Part shown: positions 1 through 9,177 of the stretch, in pieces
How the letters are laid out: each line of letters starts with the position of its first letter
How positions within the stretch are numbered: position 1 is the first letter of the stretch
Assembly: GCA_020343655.1 (NCBI GenBank)
Contig: CP070805.1
Span: 1-54,363 of the forward strand
Length of the DNA: 54,363 nucleotides
Reading direction: 5' to 3'
Source of the DNA: Promethearchaeota archaeon
GTDB lineage: Archaea; Asgardarchaeota; Lokiarchaeia; Sigyniarchaeales; SOKP01
The notes under the pieces: generated by a model
The model's database searches: none
Seen by the model: only the letters and a program-made list of their open reading frames with translations
What the model was told of the DNA's origin: nothing
Translations under genes and position numbers: made by a program

Positions 1-45
1 ATATTATTATAAATTTTTTAAATAATTAAATAACTCCATATTTAA

Positions 46-1284
46 TTATTCTTTAATTAACTTCTCTTGATTTAATCGGGGCATATCGTATTTCTTTAAT
101 TGAATTGTTTTGAAACCCATTAAGAACGGGACTAGTGCAACAGATCCAATTAGAAAACTTAAGAAATAAGGAGCATAAAAATCAAGCATGAATGTTCCAA
201 TTAAGGGTCCTATAATCTGTGCAAAACTATCTAATCCCGAGGAATAACCGTTAATTTTACCCTGTTCCATCGGAGATACAGATTGACTAATCTTACTATT
301 CAATGGACCTCGTGTTAACGAGGCAGCAAAACTTATAACCATTGCTAAGATAAAAAACATTAATAAATTAATTGAAAATCCAATAAGCAAGAATGCACCG
401 AGGAAAAATCCTAAACCAAGTTTAATAGCATTGTTTTCGCCGAGCCTTGTAATGGTTGGTTTAAAAAGAGTAAATCTTACAAGGGCTCGAAAAATGCCTG
501 TGATCATTAATAGAATTCCAATTTCAAATGATTCTAATCCAAAAACGATTTTAGCAAAAAAGGATAGTGATGCCATAGCGATCATGAAAGAGGCAGTATG
601 AAAACCCCATAATATCAGATACCACATCGCATTTTTATTTTTTCTTATACTGACAACGATATTTTTCTTTATTTCATGATTTAATTCACGTTTTGCCGTG
701 GGCCAAGTTTCTTTTAAAATAAAAATAGTAATTATCATTGTAAATACAGAAAGTCCCGCTGCAAATAATCCTGGTAATAGTATGCCACCAATACTAAAAA
801 GAGTTCCTCCTAGTCCTGGACCAATGAGAGAAGCTAAAACATGACATACACCGATATTTGCCATCTGAATTCCCCTATCTTTTGGGGGAACAGCATCACC
901 AACTATAGCCTTAGCAATTGGAAAATTACCACCAAAAACACCGTCAACAATACGAGAAATTATCAATAACCAAATAGAATTAGAAAAAGCGAGCATAAGG
1001 AATCCAGCAAATGTACCTGCTTGTGAAATTAAAAGTAATGGTTTTCTTCCAAACTTATCACTCAACTTTCCTAAAATTGGACCAAAAACAAATGAAAACA
1101 TCGCATTTACAGAAAGGACAATACCCATAATAAATATAGGTATATGAAATTGTTCAGCAATAAATGGCGCCATAGGTAAGATCATCGAAAATCCAATAAT
1201 ATCGATAAAGACAGCTATCCATAATGGGGATAAAGTAGGATATTTGAAGATTCTTCGATTATTCAATTTACTTTCAGATGGCAT
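46..1284 (-). CDS. Major facilitator superfamily transporter
   Basis: A 412-residue polytopic membrane protein with about 12 hydrophobic segments, the usual size of a 12-TM MFS carrier. The loop after TM2 carries the MFS motif A signature GKLSDKFGRKP (residues 72-82), and a second charged cytoplasmic loop (ETWPTAKRELNHEIKKN) separates the two six-helix halves. The overall look is that of drug/metabolite proton antiporters of the TetA/MdtG type, but the substrate cannot be read from the sequence. It is monocistronic on the minus strand and divergent from the beta-helix protein that starts at 1493. The 208-bp AT-rich gap between them probably holds both promoters. The start is the ATG at 1284. 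Confidence 0.85.
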   Translation of the reverse strand: MPSESKLNNRRIFKYPTLSPLWIAVFIDIIGFSMILPMAPFIAEQFHIPIFIMGIVLSVNAMFSFVFGPILGKLSDKFGRKPLLLISQAGTFAGFLMLAFSNSIWLLIISRIVDGVFGGNFPIAKAIVGDAVPPKDRGIQMANIGVCHVLASLIGPGLGGTLFSIGGILLPGLFAAGLSVFTMIITIFILKETWPTAKRELNHEIKKNIVVSIRKNKNAMWYLILWGFHTASFMIAMASLSFFAKIVFGLESFEIGILLMITGIFRALVRFTLFKPTITRLGENNAIKLGLGFFLGAFLLIGFSINLLMFFILAMVISFAASLTRGPLNSKISQSVSPMEQGKINGYSSGLDSFAQIIGPLIGTFMLDFYAPYFLSFLIGSVALVPFLMGFKTIQLKKYDMPRLNQEKLIKE

Positions 1285-1492
1285 AGTTATTTTTATACCT
1301 AATTATCAATTTTATTATTTAATATAGAATCCATTGATTTTAGTTAAAATTTAGTAATTTTATCTCCTAATTTGAAAAACCAAATTAATTATTAACTTAA
1401 AAATTTTGTATTTTTTTCTATAAACAAGTAAAATTGCTTTTTAAATCAGAAATACAAATAATTTTTTATAGATTATTCTCAAATATAATATT

Positions 1493-2293
1493 ATGGAAGC
1501 TGATAAACAAATAAAAGCAAATAATTTAAGTTTTGAAGAAAAACAAGAAAAAACGGTTGAGCTTCCTGCCTTAGACTTTTTTAAAATAAATTTTATTAGC
1601 TTTTTGGTGCCTCTTTACATATGTTTAGGCCTATTCTTATTATTTGAATATGGATTTATTAATTTACTTTCTATACCTCCTATTATTCACTTGTTTATTT
1701 TACCGGGTTTTTTCTTATTGCTTTACTACATCTATCTTATTATTTTAATTGAATTTACAGCGTTTTGGGCAAGGAGTTGGAATAAAAAATCACCTCCTAA
1801 ACAAGGTGTTTTTCAACGAGTACTTGATGATCTAAAGAGCGAGGAAGGAAAAATGATGAAGTATTACCATAAACGCGGGTTTATTATTAAATTTCCAATG
1901 TGGTTGACCTCTAAATCTCCTTTCCCATGGTTAGTTAATAGAACACTCCGTAGAATTAGTCATAATAAAATTGGCAAGAATGTTATTTATTCTGACGCCT
2001 ACGTAGGTTTAGAATTCACCGATATTGGAGATAATACCTTTATCTATCCGTCTAGTGGACTTTCAAGTCATGCGGTAAATTCTATCTTTGGAAAAATCAC
2101 AATAATTGAAATTAAAATTGGAAAAAATAATACATTATATCCCGGAATAATAATGGGATGTGGCGCTCTCAGTACAGACAATAATGTGATATACCCAAAC
2201 ACTGTTCTACATAAAAGTTGGAGAGGAAAACCAGGAAAATATTATTATCAAGGCAGTCCTGGACGACCAATAGAAGTAAAAGATAAATATTAA
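1493..2293 (+). CDS. Membrane-anchored left-handed beta-helix (hexapeptide) protein
   Basis: 266 residues. Two long hydrophobic segments (about residues 32-56 and 62-90) precede a soluble C-terminal half. From about residue 160 the pattern IGKNV-IYSDAYVG-FTDIGDNTFIYPSS-IGKNNTLYPGIIMGC follows the [I/L/V]-G-x4 periodicity of left-handed beta-helix proteins. The family contains many acyl- and acetyltransferases, so an acyltransferase acting at the membrane on a sugar or lipid is the natural inference. No catalytic His is convincingly identifiable and the beta-helix is short, so a non-enzymatic role is possible. The next gene downstream on the same strand is an acyl-CoA synthetase, 144 bp away, which may or may not be coupled. 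Confidence 0.6.
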   Translation: MEADKQIKANNLSFEEKQEKTVELPALDFFKINFISFLVPLYICLGLFLLFEYGFINLLSIPPIIHLFILPGFFLLLYYIYLIILIEFTAFWARSWNKKSPPKQGVFQRVLDDLKSEEGKMMKYYHKRGFIIKFPMWLTSKSPFPWLVNRTLRRISHNKIGKNVIYSDAYVGLEFTDIGDNTFIYPSSGLSSHAVNSIFGKITIIEIKIGKNNTLYPGIIMGCGALSTDNNVIYPNTVLHKSWRGKPGKYYYQGSPGRPIEVKDKY

Positions 2294-2437
2294 ATCAAAA
2301 AGCAAAATTTTTCATTTAATTGAATATTCAAGGTTTAAATCTGATCTTAATAGTTATGATAATATTTATTAACAATTACGTTAATTATTTTTAAATGGAA
2401 GCAAAACTGTAAAAAAAATAATTAGGTGTATCCTTTT

Positions 2438-4195
2438 ATGAATGTACTTAAATGGTATGTTGATGAGAGTAAACCATGGTTTAAATTTTATCAAGAAGGA
2501 GTACCGAAACATCCTGAATTCCCGGTAATAAGCTTAGGTGATTGGTTCAATCAAAAAACTGAAGAAAATGCTAAGAACAAAGCAATCTGGTTTTCAAAAA
2601 CTTTCATGAATTACAGAGTACTTAGAAAATACACAGATTCTCTTGCAACATCTTTAGCAAGGCAAGGAATTAAAAAAGGTGATGTCATTGCTATCTTGCT
2701 CCCAAATAGTTTTCAATTTACAATAGCTTATTTCGCTACCGTTAAATTAGGTGCAATAGTTACACCTATAAATCCTACTTATAAACCTTTAGAGATTCTT
2801 AATGTGCTAAAACAAGTAAAAGCAAAAGCATTAATTTGTATGGACGCAATGTATGGATTAATCAAACCAATACAAGATAAGCATAAATTTGAATTTGTTA
2901 TCTCGACTTGTATTGTAGATTTAGCAGCAATTCCACCTGCAATAAAAGAACAATTAATTGCTGATGGAACCATTCCAACTGGAGAAGTTCCAGGTGCTAT
3001 AAACTTTCTTGATGTATGCCAAAAACGGGGTGAAGTAGATATTCCAGAAGTTGATATTGATCCGGTAAATGATACTGCTGTTTACTTAATGACAGGAGGT
3101 ACAACAGGTGTTCCTAAACCGGCGATTATAACACATTTCAATTGTATTACAAATGCAAAACAAAATGTAATGTGGATGCCAGATGCGACACACCCAATCG
3201 CTTGTATAGGAATATTACCAATGTTTCATGCTTTTGGTATGACAATTGTTCAAAATGTTGTAATAGAAGGTGGAGATTATAATATTCTCTTTCCGAGACC
3301 TCCATCTTCTTTGAAAGAGGTTGTAGATACAATATTAGAGGTTGGACCTGAAAAAGGAGTAATTTTACCGGGAGTAGAAAACCTTTTTATAGGTCTCACT
3401 CGTTATTTAAAGGAAAATCCTGAACCTCGACTTGAAAAAATGTTTCGTTTATGTGTTAGCGGTGCAGGTCCTCTTCATAAACCAGTAAAAGATGGGTTTG
3501 AAGATATTAGCGGGGGTAGACTAGTGGAGGCATATGGACTTACAGAATGTACGACAGCTGTTAGTGCTGGACCTTTTGATGGTACCGATACACCTGGAAC
3601 AATTGGATTACCGTACCCGGGTGTAGATTGGGCTATTTTTGATGCTGAAGATTTTAGTAAGGGTCCTTTAAAAGGCTTTGGAATAGATTATACTGGGGAG
3701 TTATGCGTGTGTGGCCCTCAAGTGATGAAAGGATATTTGAATAACCCGGAAGCTACTGCTGAAACTCTTCGAGAATGGGATGATAGAATTTGGTGTTTAA
3801 CGGGAGATATTGGTTATATGGATGAGAAAGGACAAATTATTATTCGTGACAGAAAGAAACAAATGATTAAATATAAAGGGTATTCAGTGTTTCCGAAGGA
3901 AGTTGAGGAATTGTTGGGAACTCATTCTGACGTTCTGGAAGTTGCTGTTGCAGGTTTACCAGACCCAGAAACTGGTGAAATTGTTAAAGCTTGGGTTCAG
4001 TTGAAAGATGCTTCAAAAGGAAATATTAATTCTGAAGATTTGATAACATGGTGTAAAAATAATATAACTCATTACAAATGTCCTAAACAAATTGAAATTA
4101 TTGATGAAATTCCCAAAAGTATGGTTGGAAAGGTGCAGAGAAGAGCTTTACAAATTAACGACCCGATTTGGAAAGAAAAGTATGGAGATACTTAA
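2438..4195 (+). CDS. AMP-forming acyl-CoA synthetase (fatty acid-CoA ligase family)
   Basis: Adenylate-forming enzyme that activates a carboxylic acid with ATP and CoA. The phosphate-binding loop MTGGTTGVPKPA is near residue 217. The YGLTECTTAVS motif, the GELCVCGPQVMKGY segment, the TGDIGYMD hinge region and the C-terminal catalytic-lysine region PKSMVGKVQRR are all present and in the usual order. Length is about 585 residues, normal for long- or medium-chain acyl-CoA ligases. An in-frame GTG exists at 2426. I prefer the ATG at 2438 because AGGTG at 2424-2428 is then a Shine-Dalgarno at good spacing. Together with the ADP-forming synthetase, SCP2-like protein and acyl-CoA dehydrogenase elsewhere in the window it suggests fatty- or organic-acid CoA metabolism. 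Confidence 0.9.
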   Translation: MNVLKWYVDESKPWFKFYQEGVPKHPEFPVISLGDWFNQKTEENAKNKAIWFSKTFMNYRVLRKYTDSLATSLARQGIKKGDVIAILLPNSFQFTIAYFATVKLGAIVTPINPTYKPLEILNVLKQVKAKALICMDAMYGLIKPIQDKHKFEFVISTCIVDLAAIPPAIKEQLIADGTIPTGEVPGAINFLDVCQKRGEVDIPEVDIDPVNDTAVYLMTGGTTGVPKPAIITHFNCITNAKQNVMWMPDATHPIACIGILPMFHAFGMTIVQNVVIEGGDYNILFPRPPSSLKEVVDTILEVGPEKGVILPGVENLFIGLTRYLKENPEPRLEKMFRLCVSGAGPLHKPVKDGFEDISGGRLVEAYGLTECTTAVSAGPFDGTDTPGTIGLPYPGVDWAIFDAEDFSKGPLKGFGIDYTGELCVCGPQVMKGYLNNPEATAETLREWDDRIWCLTGDIGYMDEKGQIIIRDRKKQMIKYKGYSVFPKEVEELLGTHSDVLEVAVAGLPDPETGEIVKAWVQLKDASKGNINSEDLITWCKNNITHYKCPKQIEIIDEIPKSMVGKVQRRALQINDPIWKEKYGDT

Positions 4196-4256
4196 TAAAC
4201 TCTATTGCATCTACTATCGGAAAGAAAGTTAATTTAAAGGTATCTGAAGCATTTTT

Positions 4257-4280
4257 TGTCCAGAAAATTTTACCTGGACA
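4257..4280. repeat. Short perfect inverted repeat downstream of the acyl-CoA synthetase
   Basis: TGTCCAG (4257-4263) and CTGGACA (4274-4280) are perfect 7-bp arms around a 10-nt AT-rich spacer, 61 bp past the stop at 4195. It may form a hairpin in the 3' end of the transcript or be a dyad operator. No T-tract follows directly, so it is not a clear terminator. Confidence 0.4.
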
Positions 4281-4387
4281 TTTCAACAATTTTCAGCAGC
4301 TAATATCAGAAATGTTAGGAAATCCTTCTAAGCCTCCCAAAATTTATTAAAGAAATATATAATATTTTTGGGAATCAGTAAATAACG

Positions 4388-5872
4388 TTATCTCTTTGGG
4401 AATTTTCCATGTTTCTGTAAGAATTCTCTATATGAATTAATTTTATCTAAAACAGTTCCTGTTAGTTCAAGACTCTCAAATACTGGCACATTACGATTTA
4501 GGAGTTTTAGTTTGAATTTATATCTACTTTTATACTCTTCAAAACCTTCATTTATTTTTAACATAACACAATACATCGGCTTTGTACAAATCCTTTTTGC
4601 TTTAGATATATATCTAATAAATTCTTTGTTGAGATCCATATCTTTATAACCCATTTCTTCTAATAATGCTTGAAAGCCTCCAAATCTTTCAGGGTCTTTT
4701 ATAAAAACAGTTGCAGAGATATTTGGGTCTTTATCTAAAGCCAAGATGGTACGGTAATAGATATTAGGTTGGATACCCGCCCCACCAAGATCAAGGGGGT
4801 TTATGACGTTTGTATTTACATCTGGTAAAAACCTTTTCATTTTATTAATAGTCTTCTCTGTTAAATTGGGTATTTTTAAGTTATATTTTTCAAGAATATC
4901 AATAGCTTCAATAGTAGAGCCTCCACCTATCCCAATTACTCCTACATCTCGAGTATTTGGTAAACGAGTTAAATTAAAAGCTGAAGCTAATGCTGCTAGT
5001 TCATTAGAGTTATTTACTATACAACTGCCTGTCTGCTTACCCACTGCAGTCCAAATTTCATTCTTCCCTGCAAGACCCCCAGTATGAGATAATATGGCTT
5101 TTTTAGTAGCTTCACCATAACCTGCTCTCCAAAGTATTACTGGCTTTCTATTGAGATTACAATTCTTCACAATTTTCATAAAATCTCTCCCTTGTTCTAT
5201 AGATCTTAGGTTTTCAATGTACAAACCGATAATTTTAGTATAATCATCATATAGAAAGTATTCTAAAAATTCTGCTGGCGATAAATCTAAAGCATTCCCG
5301 ATTGATATAAATTTTGAGATGTAAAGTCCATAAGAAACAGATAATTGAGCTAAATTTTGGGTAATACCACCAGATTGAAAAACTCCACTAAAATTTCCTG
5401 CTTTTTTAGGCTGTTCATATGCATTATAAAGGCCTCCTCTTGGATTATAGACTCCTATACAATTAGGCCCAATAATTCTAATATTATATTGATGAGCAAT
5501 ATCTAAAAGTTCTTTCTCTAGGTTCTCGTTTCCTACTTCTCGAAATCCCGATGCAAAAACAGTGACAAAAGGGACACCTTTTTGACCTATTTCTTCCATT
5601 AGTTTAGGACACAATCGAGCTGGAACAGCTAAGATCACATAGTCTATTGGCTCAGAAATCTCGAGAATCGAGCTATATATTTTATACCCATATAAATCTT
5701 TGCCATTTAATCGTGGATTAAACAAATATATAGGACCTCTAAACCTATTTTTCATACATCGAAGAAAAAAGCTTCCACTACCGGGATCGTGGCTCACACC
5801 AATTATCCCAATAGCCTTAGGAAAGAATAATTTATCGAAATTAATTTCATCTGAATTACTCATAGCAGACAT
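4388..5872 (-). CDS. ADP-forming acyl-CoA synthetase alpha-subunit-like (CoA-binding) protein
   Basis: 494 residues. The N-terminal Rossmann CoA-binding domain starts with FFPKAIGIIGVSHDPGSGSF and continues through NPRLNGKDLYGYKIY. It is followed by two succinyl-CoA-ligase-like flavodoxin domains (GPNCIGVYNPRGGLYNAYE, then SGGITQNLAQLSVSYG, then GVIGIGGGSTIEAIDILE). The segment KKAILSHTGGLAGKNE carries the conserved phosphorylatable His of NDP-forming acyl-CoA synthetases, so the subunit may be catalytically competent. The ATP-grasp beta subunit is not fused and is not seen in the window, so it must be encoded elsewhere if this is a working ADP-forming enzyme. In archaea such enzymes make ATP from acyl-CoAs. 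The gene is convergent with the AMP-forming synthetase. Confidence 0.8.
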   Translation of the reverse strand: MSAMSNSDEINFDKLFFPKAIGIIGVSHDPGSGSFFLRCMKNRFRGPIYLFNPRLNGKDLYGYKIYSSILEISEPIDYVILAVPARLCPKLMEEIGQKGVPFVTVFASGFREVGNENLEKELLDIAHQYNIRIIGPNCIGVYNPRGGLYNAYEQPKKAGNFSGVFQSGGITQNLAQLSVSYGLYISKFISIGNALDLSPAEFLEYFLYDDYTKIIGLYIENLRSIEQGRDFMKIVKNCNLNRKPVILWRAGYGEATKKAILSHTGGLAGKNEIWTAVGKQTGSCIVNNSNELAALASAFNLTRLPNTRDVGVIGIGGGSTIEAIDILEKYNLKIPNLTEKTINKMKRFLPDVNTNVINPLDLGGAGIQPNIYYRTILALDKDPNISATVFIKDPERFGGFQALLEEMGYKDMDLNKEFIRYISKAKRICTKPMYCVMLKINEGFEEYKSRYKFKLKLLNRNVPVFESLELTGTVLDKINSYREFLQKHGKFPKR

Positions 5873-6018
5873 AAGAATATCCTCGAAAAATAGATTAAAA
5901 TATTAATAAGCAAAATTAATCTCGACTAAAATATTTTATTAAAGATATAAATAAATTGATTTTGGTTAATATTAATCAGAAAAAATTAAAGAGATTAAAT
6001 TAATAAACCAAAGATTTG

Positions 6019-6744
6019 TTAGTTTAGAACTTTTTTTGCTTTCGAAATACTATTAACAATTATAGCATCAACAGCCATATCAATGAATCTTTTCATAGTC
6101 CTCATTGTATTAAGAGTGTAAACAAATACTTTTAAATCATGTTTATGAGAATAATGTATGAAATTCTTATCTACATTTTGATATCGAGTAACAATAATTG
6201 GAAATTCTAAAGCAATTATATCTTGGATCATTTTTTTCCTTTTATCCCATTCAGGGATATATTCCTCATTAAATGGTACAAGCGCAGCCAAATGTAACTT
6301 GGGTTCAATTTTCCTGATTTCTAATAATTCCTCTATATGAAATGATTGAATTATTGTATAATCTATTATATCTTCATCTCTTAATAGTTGTACTACTTTA
6401 CCTGCAATTCCCTTAGCTTTCAATTCACAAAGGAAATTGATTTTTCCTTTAGCAAGATTTATTACTTCCTTTAATTCTGGAATAGGCTCCCCTTCTCCAA
6501 CGTCTAAATTTTTTAATTCTTCTAATGTCATATTTTCTATGAAGCCCTCATTTCCTATCCTTCTAAGAATATCAATATCATGTATTACTACAAGTGCGTC
6601 ATCTTGAGATGCATGCACATCGAATTCTATGTAATCAGCTCCTAATTCAATTGCCTTTTTGAAACCTTTTAAAGTATTTTCGGGAGCTGAATCAAATGCC
6701 CCTCTATGACCAATTATTAATATTTGATTATTATATTCATTCAA
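6019..6744 (-). CDS. Glycerophosphodiester phosphodiesterase (GDPD), copy 2
   Basis: 241 residues, a complete GDPD TIM-barrel. The N-terminal signature is GHRGAFDSAPENTLKGF (residues 12-28), followed by the metal-binding EFDVHASQD and the second catalytic His-Asp in VVIHDIDILRR. The C-terminal strand VYTLNTMRTMKRFIDMAVDAII is typical of the family. There is no signal peptide, so it is cytoplasmic. GDPDs hydrolyse glycerophosphodiesters to glycerol phosphate and an alcohol. In an archaeon the head-group donor may be a deacylated or ether-derived lipid. It lies 21 bp downstream of a paralogous gene on the same strand and is very probably in the same operon. Confidence 0.9.
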   Translation of the reverse strand: MNEYNNQILIIGHRGAFDSAPENTLKGFKKAIELGADYIEFDVHASQDDALVVIHDIDILRRIGNEGFIENMTLEELKNLDVGEGEPIPELKEVINLAKGKINFLCELKAKGIAGKVVQLLRDEDIIDYTIIQSFHIEELLEIRKIEPKLHLAALVPFNEEYIPEWDKRKKMIQDIIALEFPIIVTRYQNVDKNFIHYSHKHDLKVFVYTLNTMRTMKRFIDMAVDAIIVNSISKAKKVLN

Positions 6745-6765
6745 ACTAATATCACATAAAAAATT

Positions 6766-7503
6766 TTAGTTGTTTAATCTATTTAATACCTCCTTAACCC
6801 TTGAAATGTTATTAGTTATAATACCATCAACCCCTATCTTAACTAAACTTAAAATTTGCTGCTGAGAATCAACTGTCCAAGGGAAAACCATGAGGTTTCT
6901 ATTGTGAGCTTTTTTCACAAATTTATTATTTACAAGCAAATATAAAGGATCAATCGCATAAAATTGATTTTGGGTTGCATCCTTTAGCATAGTTCTTCTT
7001 GAGAACCAACTCAAAATCCAACCAGTTCGTGTAGGATTTAAAGATGCTAATCTTAACCCAGGTTCTAATTTTTGAATTTTTAAAAGTTCGTTGTGTTTGA
7101 ATGAACTAATTATTGTAGAGTCAATTAAGTTAGCATCTCGGAAAATATCTACTACTTTTTTAGCAACTCCTTTTGATTTTATCTCGCAATTTAATCCTAT
7201 TTTTCCTTTCGTATGGTCAATTAATTCATTCAAAGTGGGGATTTTTTCTCCTTGCCCACAGTCTAATTGCTTAAGTTGTTTTAGCGTCATTTTCTCAACA
7301 ACGCCTGAATAACCTGTTGTTCTAAAAGTATTAGCATCATGAATTATAACAATTTCCCCATCTTTAGATTGCCGCACGTCAAATTCAATAAAATCTGCTT
7401 TTAATTCTATTGCTTTCTTAAATGCTTTTAAAGTATTTTCAGGTGCTATATTGCTAGCCCCTCTATGAGCAAATATTAACAATTTTTCTTTGGTATTCCC
7501 CAA
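6766..7503 (-). CDS. Glycerophosphodiester phosphodiesterase (GDPD), copy 1
   Basis: 245 residues, same architecture as its downstream neighbour: AHRGASNIAPENTLKAFKKA, EFDVRQSKDGEIVIIHD, LNCEIKSKG and the C-terminal FPWTVDSQQQILSLVKIGVDGII. The two proteins share order and spacing of all motifs, which indicates a local duplication followed by clear divergence. The start is probably TTG at 7503, since no ATG lies close upstream in frame. It is the first gene of the pair. The 365-bp non-coding region upstream contains a long-spacer inverted repeat that could be regulatory. Confidence 0.9.
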   Translation of the reverse strand: MGNTKEKLLIFAHRGASNIAPENTLKAFKKAIELKADFIEFDVRQSKDGEIVIIHDANTFRTTGYSGVVEKMTLKQLKQLDCGQGEKIPTLNELIDHTKGKIGLNCEIKSKGVAKKVVDIFRDANLIDSTIISSFKHNELLKIQKLEPGLRLASLNPTRTGWILSWFSRRTMLKDATQNQFYAIDPLYLLVNNKFVKKAHNRNLMVFPWTVDSQQQILSLVKIGVDGIITNNISRVKEVLNRLNN

Positions 7504-7868
7504 TTAATTTGTATGGTTAATATTAAATTTATATTAATTATTTCTTTTTTGGATTTTTTTCATTTTTACGGGAGAATTTAATAGAATGAGTGTTTGCTTA
7601 AATGACTATTTGATCACAAATTCTATGGATTTTCTTCAAAATTTCTTTTATGTGATCATCTAGTTTATGCAAAATTTATTAACAGTAAAACTAGAGGTTT
7701 ATATATCTGTGATACAGTAACAATTAATTGATATATCCGTTAAATTTATAAGGCTATAATATTTTTACTACATCTGAAAAAGTAATTTTACATAGGAAAT
7801 AACCTAATAAACCAACAAGTTTAAATATTTAAAATTATCAAAAAAATAAAACAACACCAAACAAAGAA
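7504..7868. other. Non-coding intergenic region between divergent genes, with an inverted repeat
   Basis: 365 bp, strongly AT-rich, between the GDPD operon (minus) and the zinc-ribbon gene (plus). No credible ORF. It contains the perfect inverted repeat TGATCACA (7611-7618) and TGTGATCA (7651-7658) with a 32-nt spacer, and several TATA-like stretches such as TTTATATATC near 7700. Confidence 0.5.
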
Positions 7869-8126
7869 ATGATGAAATTCTGTAGTAATTGTGAAAATAT
7901 CTTAATCCCAAAGAATGGAAAACTATACTGTAAAGCATGTGAAGAAGAATTTGACTTAGATACTTCAAAAACAGAGGATTATAAGATAAAAAAATCAATC
8001 AAACACGATGAAAAAGAAAGTGCCCCGATAGTAGTTAAAGAAGGGTTAAAAAGCGAAAGAATTTCTGCTCAAGATCGAAAAGCTTTTGAGGAATTCTTCG
8101 GAAGTGCTGAATCAGATAATTTTTAA
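7869..8126 (+). CDS. Small zinc-ribbon protein resembling the N-terminal domain of Rpb9/TFS
   Basis: 85 residues. The first ~30 residues, KFCSNCENILIPKNGKLYCKACEEEF, have the CxxC-x(n)-CxxC ribbon of the N-terminal domain of archaeal transcription factor S and eukaryotic Rpb9. The second, C-terminal zinc ribbon that carries the acidic cleavage-stimulating residues of TFS is absent. A charged linker and a short acidic helix (AQDRKAFEEFFGSAE) replace it. The protein would therefore be unable to stimulate transcript cleavage by the TFS mechanism. It could act as an RNA-polymerase-bound adaptor, or simply be a small zinc protein. ATG at 7869 or 7872. Confidence 0.55.
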   Translation: MMKFCSNCENILIPKNGKLYCKACEEEFDLDTSKTEDYKIKKSIKHDEKESAPIVVKEGLKSERISAQDRKAFEEFFGSAESDNF

Positions 8127-8297
8127 AATTCCTTATAAAGGATATATATTTAGTCCACTTGTTCTTCTTTGATTTTATTCTTTGAACTTTTCAGAGTTCA
8201 AATTTTTAAAGTTTTAAATTGTTTAAGAAGTAATTAAATTATAATTAGAAAAAAAATTCAAAATATAAATAACAAATAATTATAAATATTGATTTAT

Positions 8298-8693
8298 ATG
8301 TCAGAAGAAAGAAAGACCCGATTACATGGTTTCGCAAGCATTTTATCCAAACAAGTAGAACCTTTAAATGAAATGGAAGCATTTAAGAAAAAATTTAAAG
8401 ATATTGAAGTGAAAGTTCTCTTAAATGCAAAGGATGGAAAATGGGCGGGAATGCTGATAATAGATAAAGGTAAAATATATGTAGAAGGAATTAAGAATAC
8501 ACCAAAAGAAAACCTAAAAAAGAAAAATGCAGGGTGGGATGGTTTTTTAGAAACTACAACCAATATATTTTTGCAGCTTTTTGGCAGTGATGAATTGTCT
8601 ACAGGTAAAGTTATCAAAAAGATCCTAGCACGTAAGATAAAAATTAGAGGAATTAAACATGTATTAATTTTACTTAAGTTATTCGATTTATAA
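8298..8693 (+). CDS. SCP2-like (sterol carrier) domain protein
   Basis: About 131 residues from the ATG at 8298 (an in-frame TTG lies at 8289). The order of elements is that of SCP2-type lipid-binding domains: a beta-rich start (VKVLLNAKDGKWAGMLIIDKG, KIYVEGI), the helical middle (AGWDGFLETTTNIFLQLFGSDELSTGKVI), then KKILARKIKIRGIKHVLILLKLF, which resembles the classic gklk-l-G-d-x-x-l-a-x-k-L-x-x-l-f ending. Such proteins bind acyl-CoAs or other lipids. Its stop overlaps by a few bases the stop of the convergent gene at 8688. Assignment is by pattern only. Confidence 0.5.
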   Translation: MSEERKTRLHGFASILSKQVEPLNEMEAFKKKFKDIEVKVLLNAKDGKWAGMLIIDKGKIYVEGIKNTPKENLKKKNAGWDGFLETTTNIFLQLFGSDELSTGKVIKKILARKIKIRGIKHVLILLKLFDL

Positions 8694-9119
8694 GTTAAGT
8701 TTGAATACATTCGCTAAGGATACCATTCTCTCTCTTAACTTATCATCATTTTTTTCATCTTTTAATGATTTAAGTATTACCTTTTTGTCGTCTTCGGATA
8801 TTCGGTTTTGGAATAATTCAAGGAATTCTCTTAAGAATATTACCCTTTTATGTGGATCTTTTTGGATTTTATTGATATAACCTTCAATTATATAATCAAA
8901 AGAGGATTTCTCTGTTTTCTCAGTTGAAATAATTTTATCTTCAGTCCCTCTAAGTTCTTGTAATAAAGAATTATTATTAATTATATCCCGAGTGATTTCT
9001 TTTAGCATATCATTTCTCGATAATATCGATAAATCTGAAATATACTCTTCCATTTCCAAATTTTTCGTTTCAATTGCTTTTATCATCTCGAGAATTTTTT
9101 CCTTATTTCCTCTTTCCAT
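8688..9119 (-). CDS. Hypothetical coiled-coil protein
   Basis: 143 residues, highly charged and predicted almost entirely helical (for example KEKILEMIKAIETKNLEMEEYI and LREFLELFQNRISEDDKKVILKSLKDE). No transmembrane segment, cysteine motif or recognisable enzyme signature. It is convergent with the SCP2-like gene, with a 6-bp overlap of the ends, and divergent from RNase III (59 bp between starts), so the rnc promoter and its own share that short spacer. I do not recognise the family. Confidence 0.5.
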   Translation of the reverse strand: MERGNKEKILEMIKAIETKNLEMEEYISDLSILSRNDMLKEITRDIINNNSLLQELRGTEDKIISTEKTEKSSFDYIIEGYINKIQKDPHKRVIFLREFLELFQNRISEDDKKVILKSLKDEKNDDKLRERMVSLANVFKLNL

Positions 9120-9177
9120 GATATTAATAGTTTTGTCTAAATTTTTAAATTTAACTGAAAATAATTATTAAATAGAA

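Noticed and set aside
4168..4350. 60-codon plus-strand ORF overlapping the end of the acyl-CoA synthetase
   Set aside because: Starts inside a conserved C-terminal motif in another frame; lacks a Shine-Dalgarno; half of it is overlap or the inverted repeat at 4257-4280.
8294..8710. 138-codon open frame opposite the SCP2-like gene
   Set aside because: Nearly the exact antisense of the SCP2-like ORF, and overlaps the convergent coiled-coil gene; the plus-strand protein has family-like features, this one does not.
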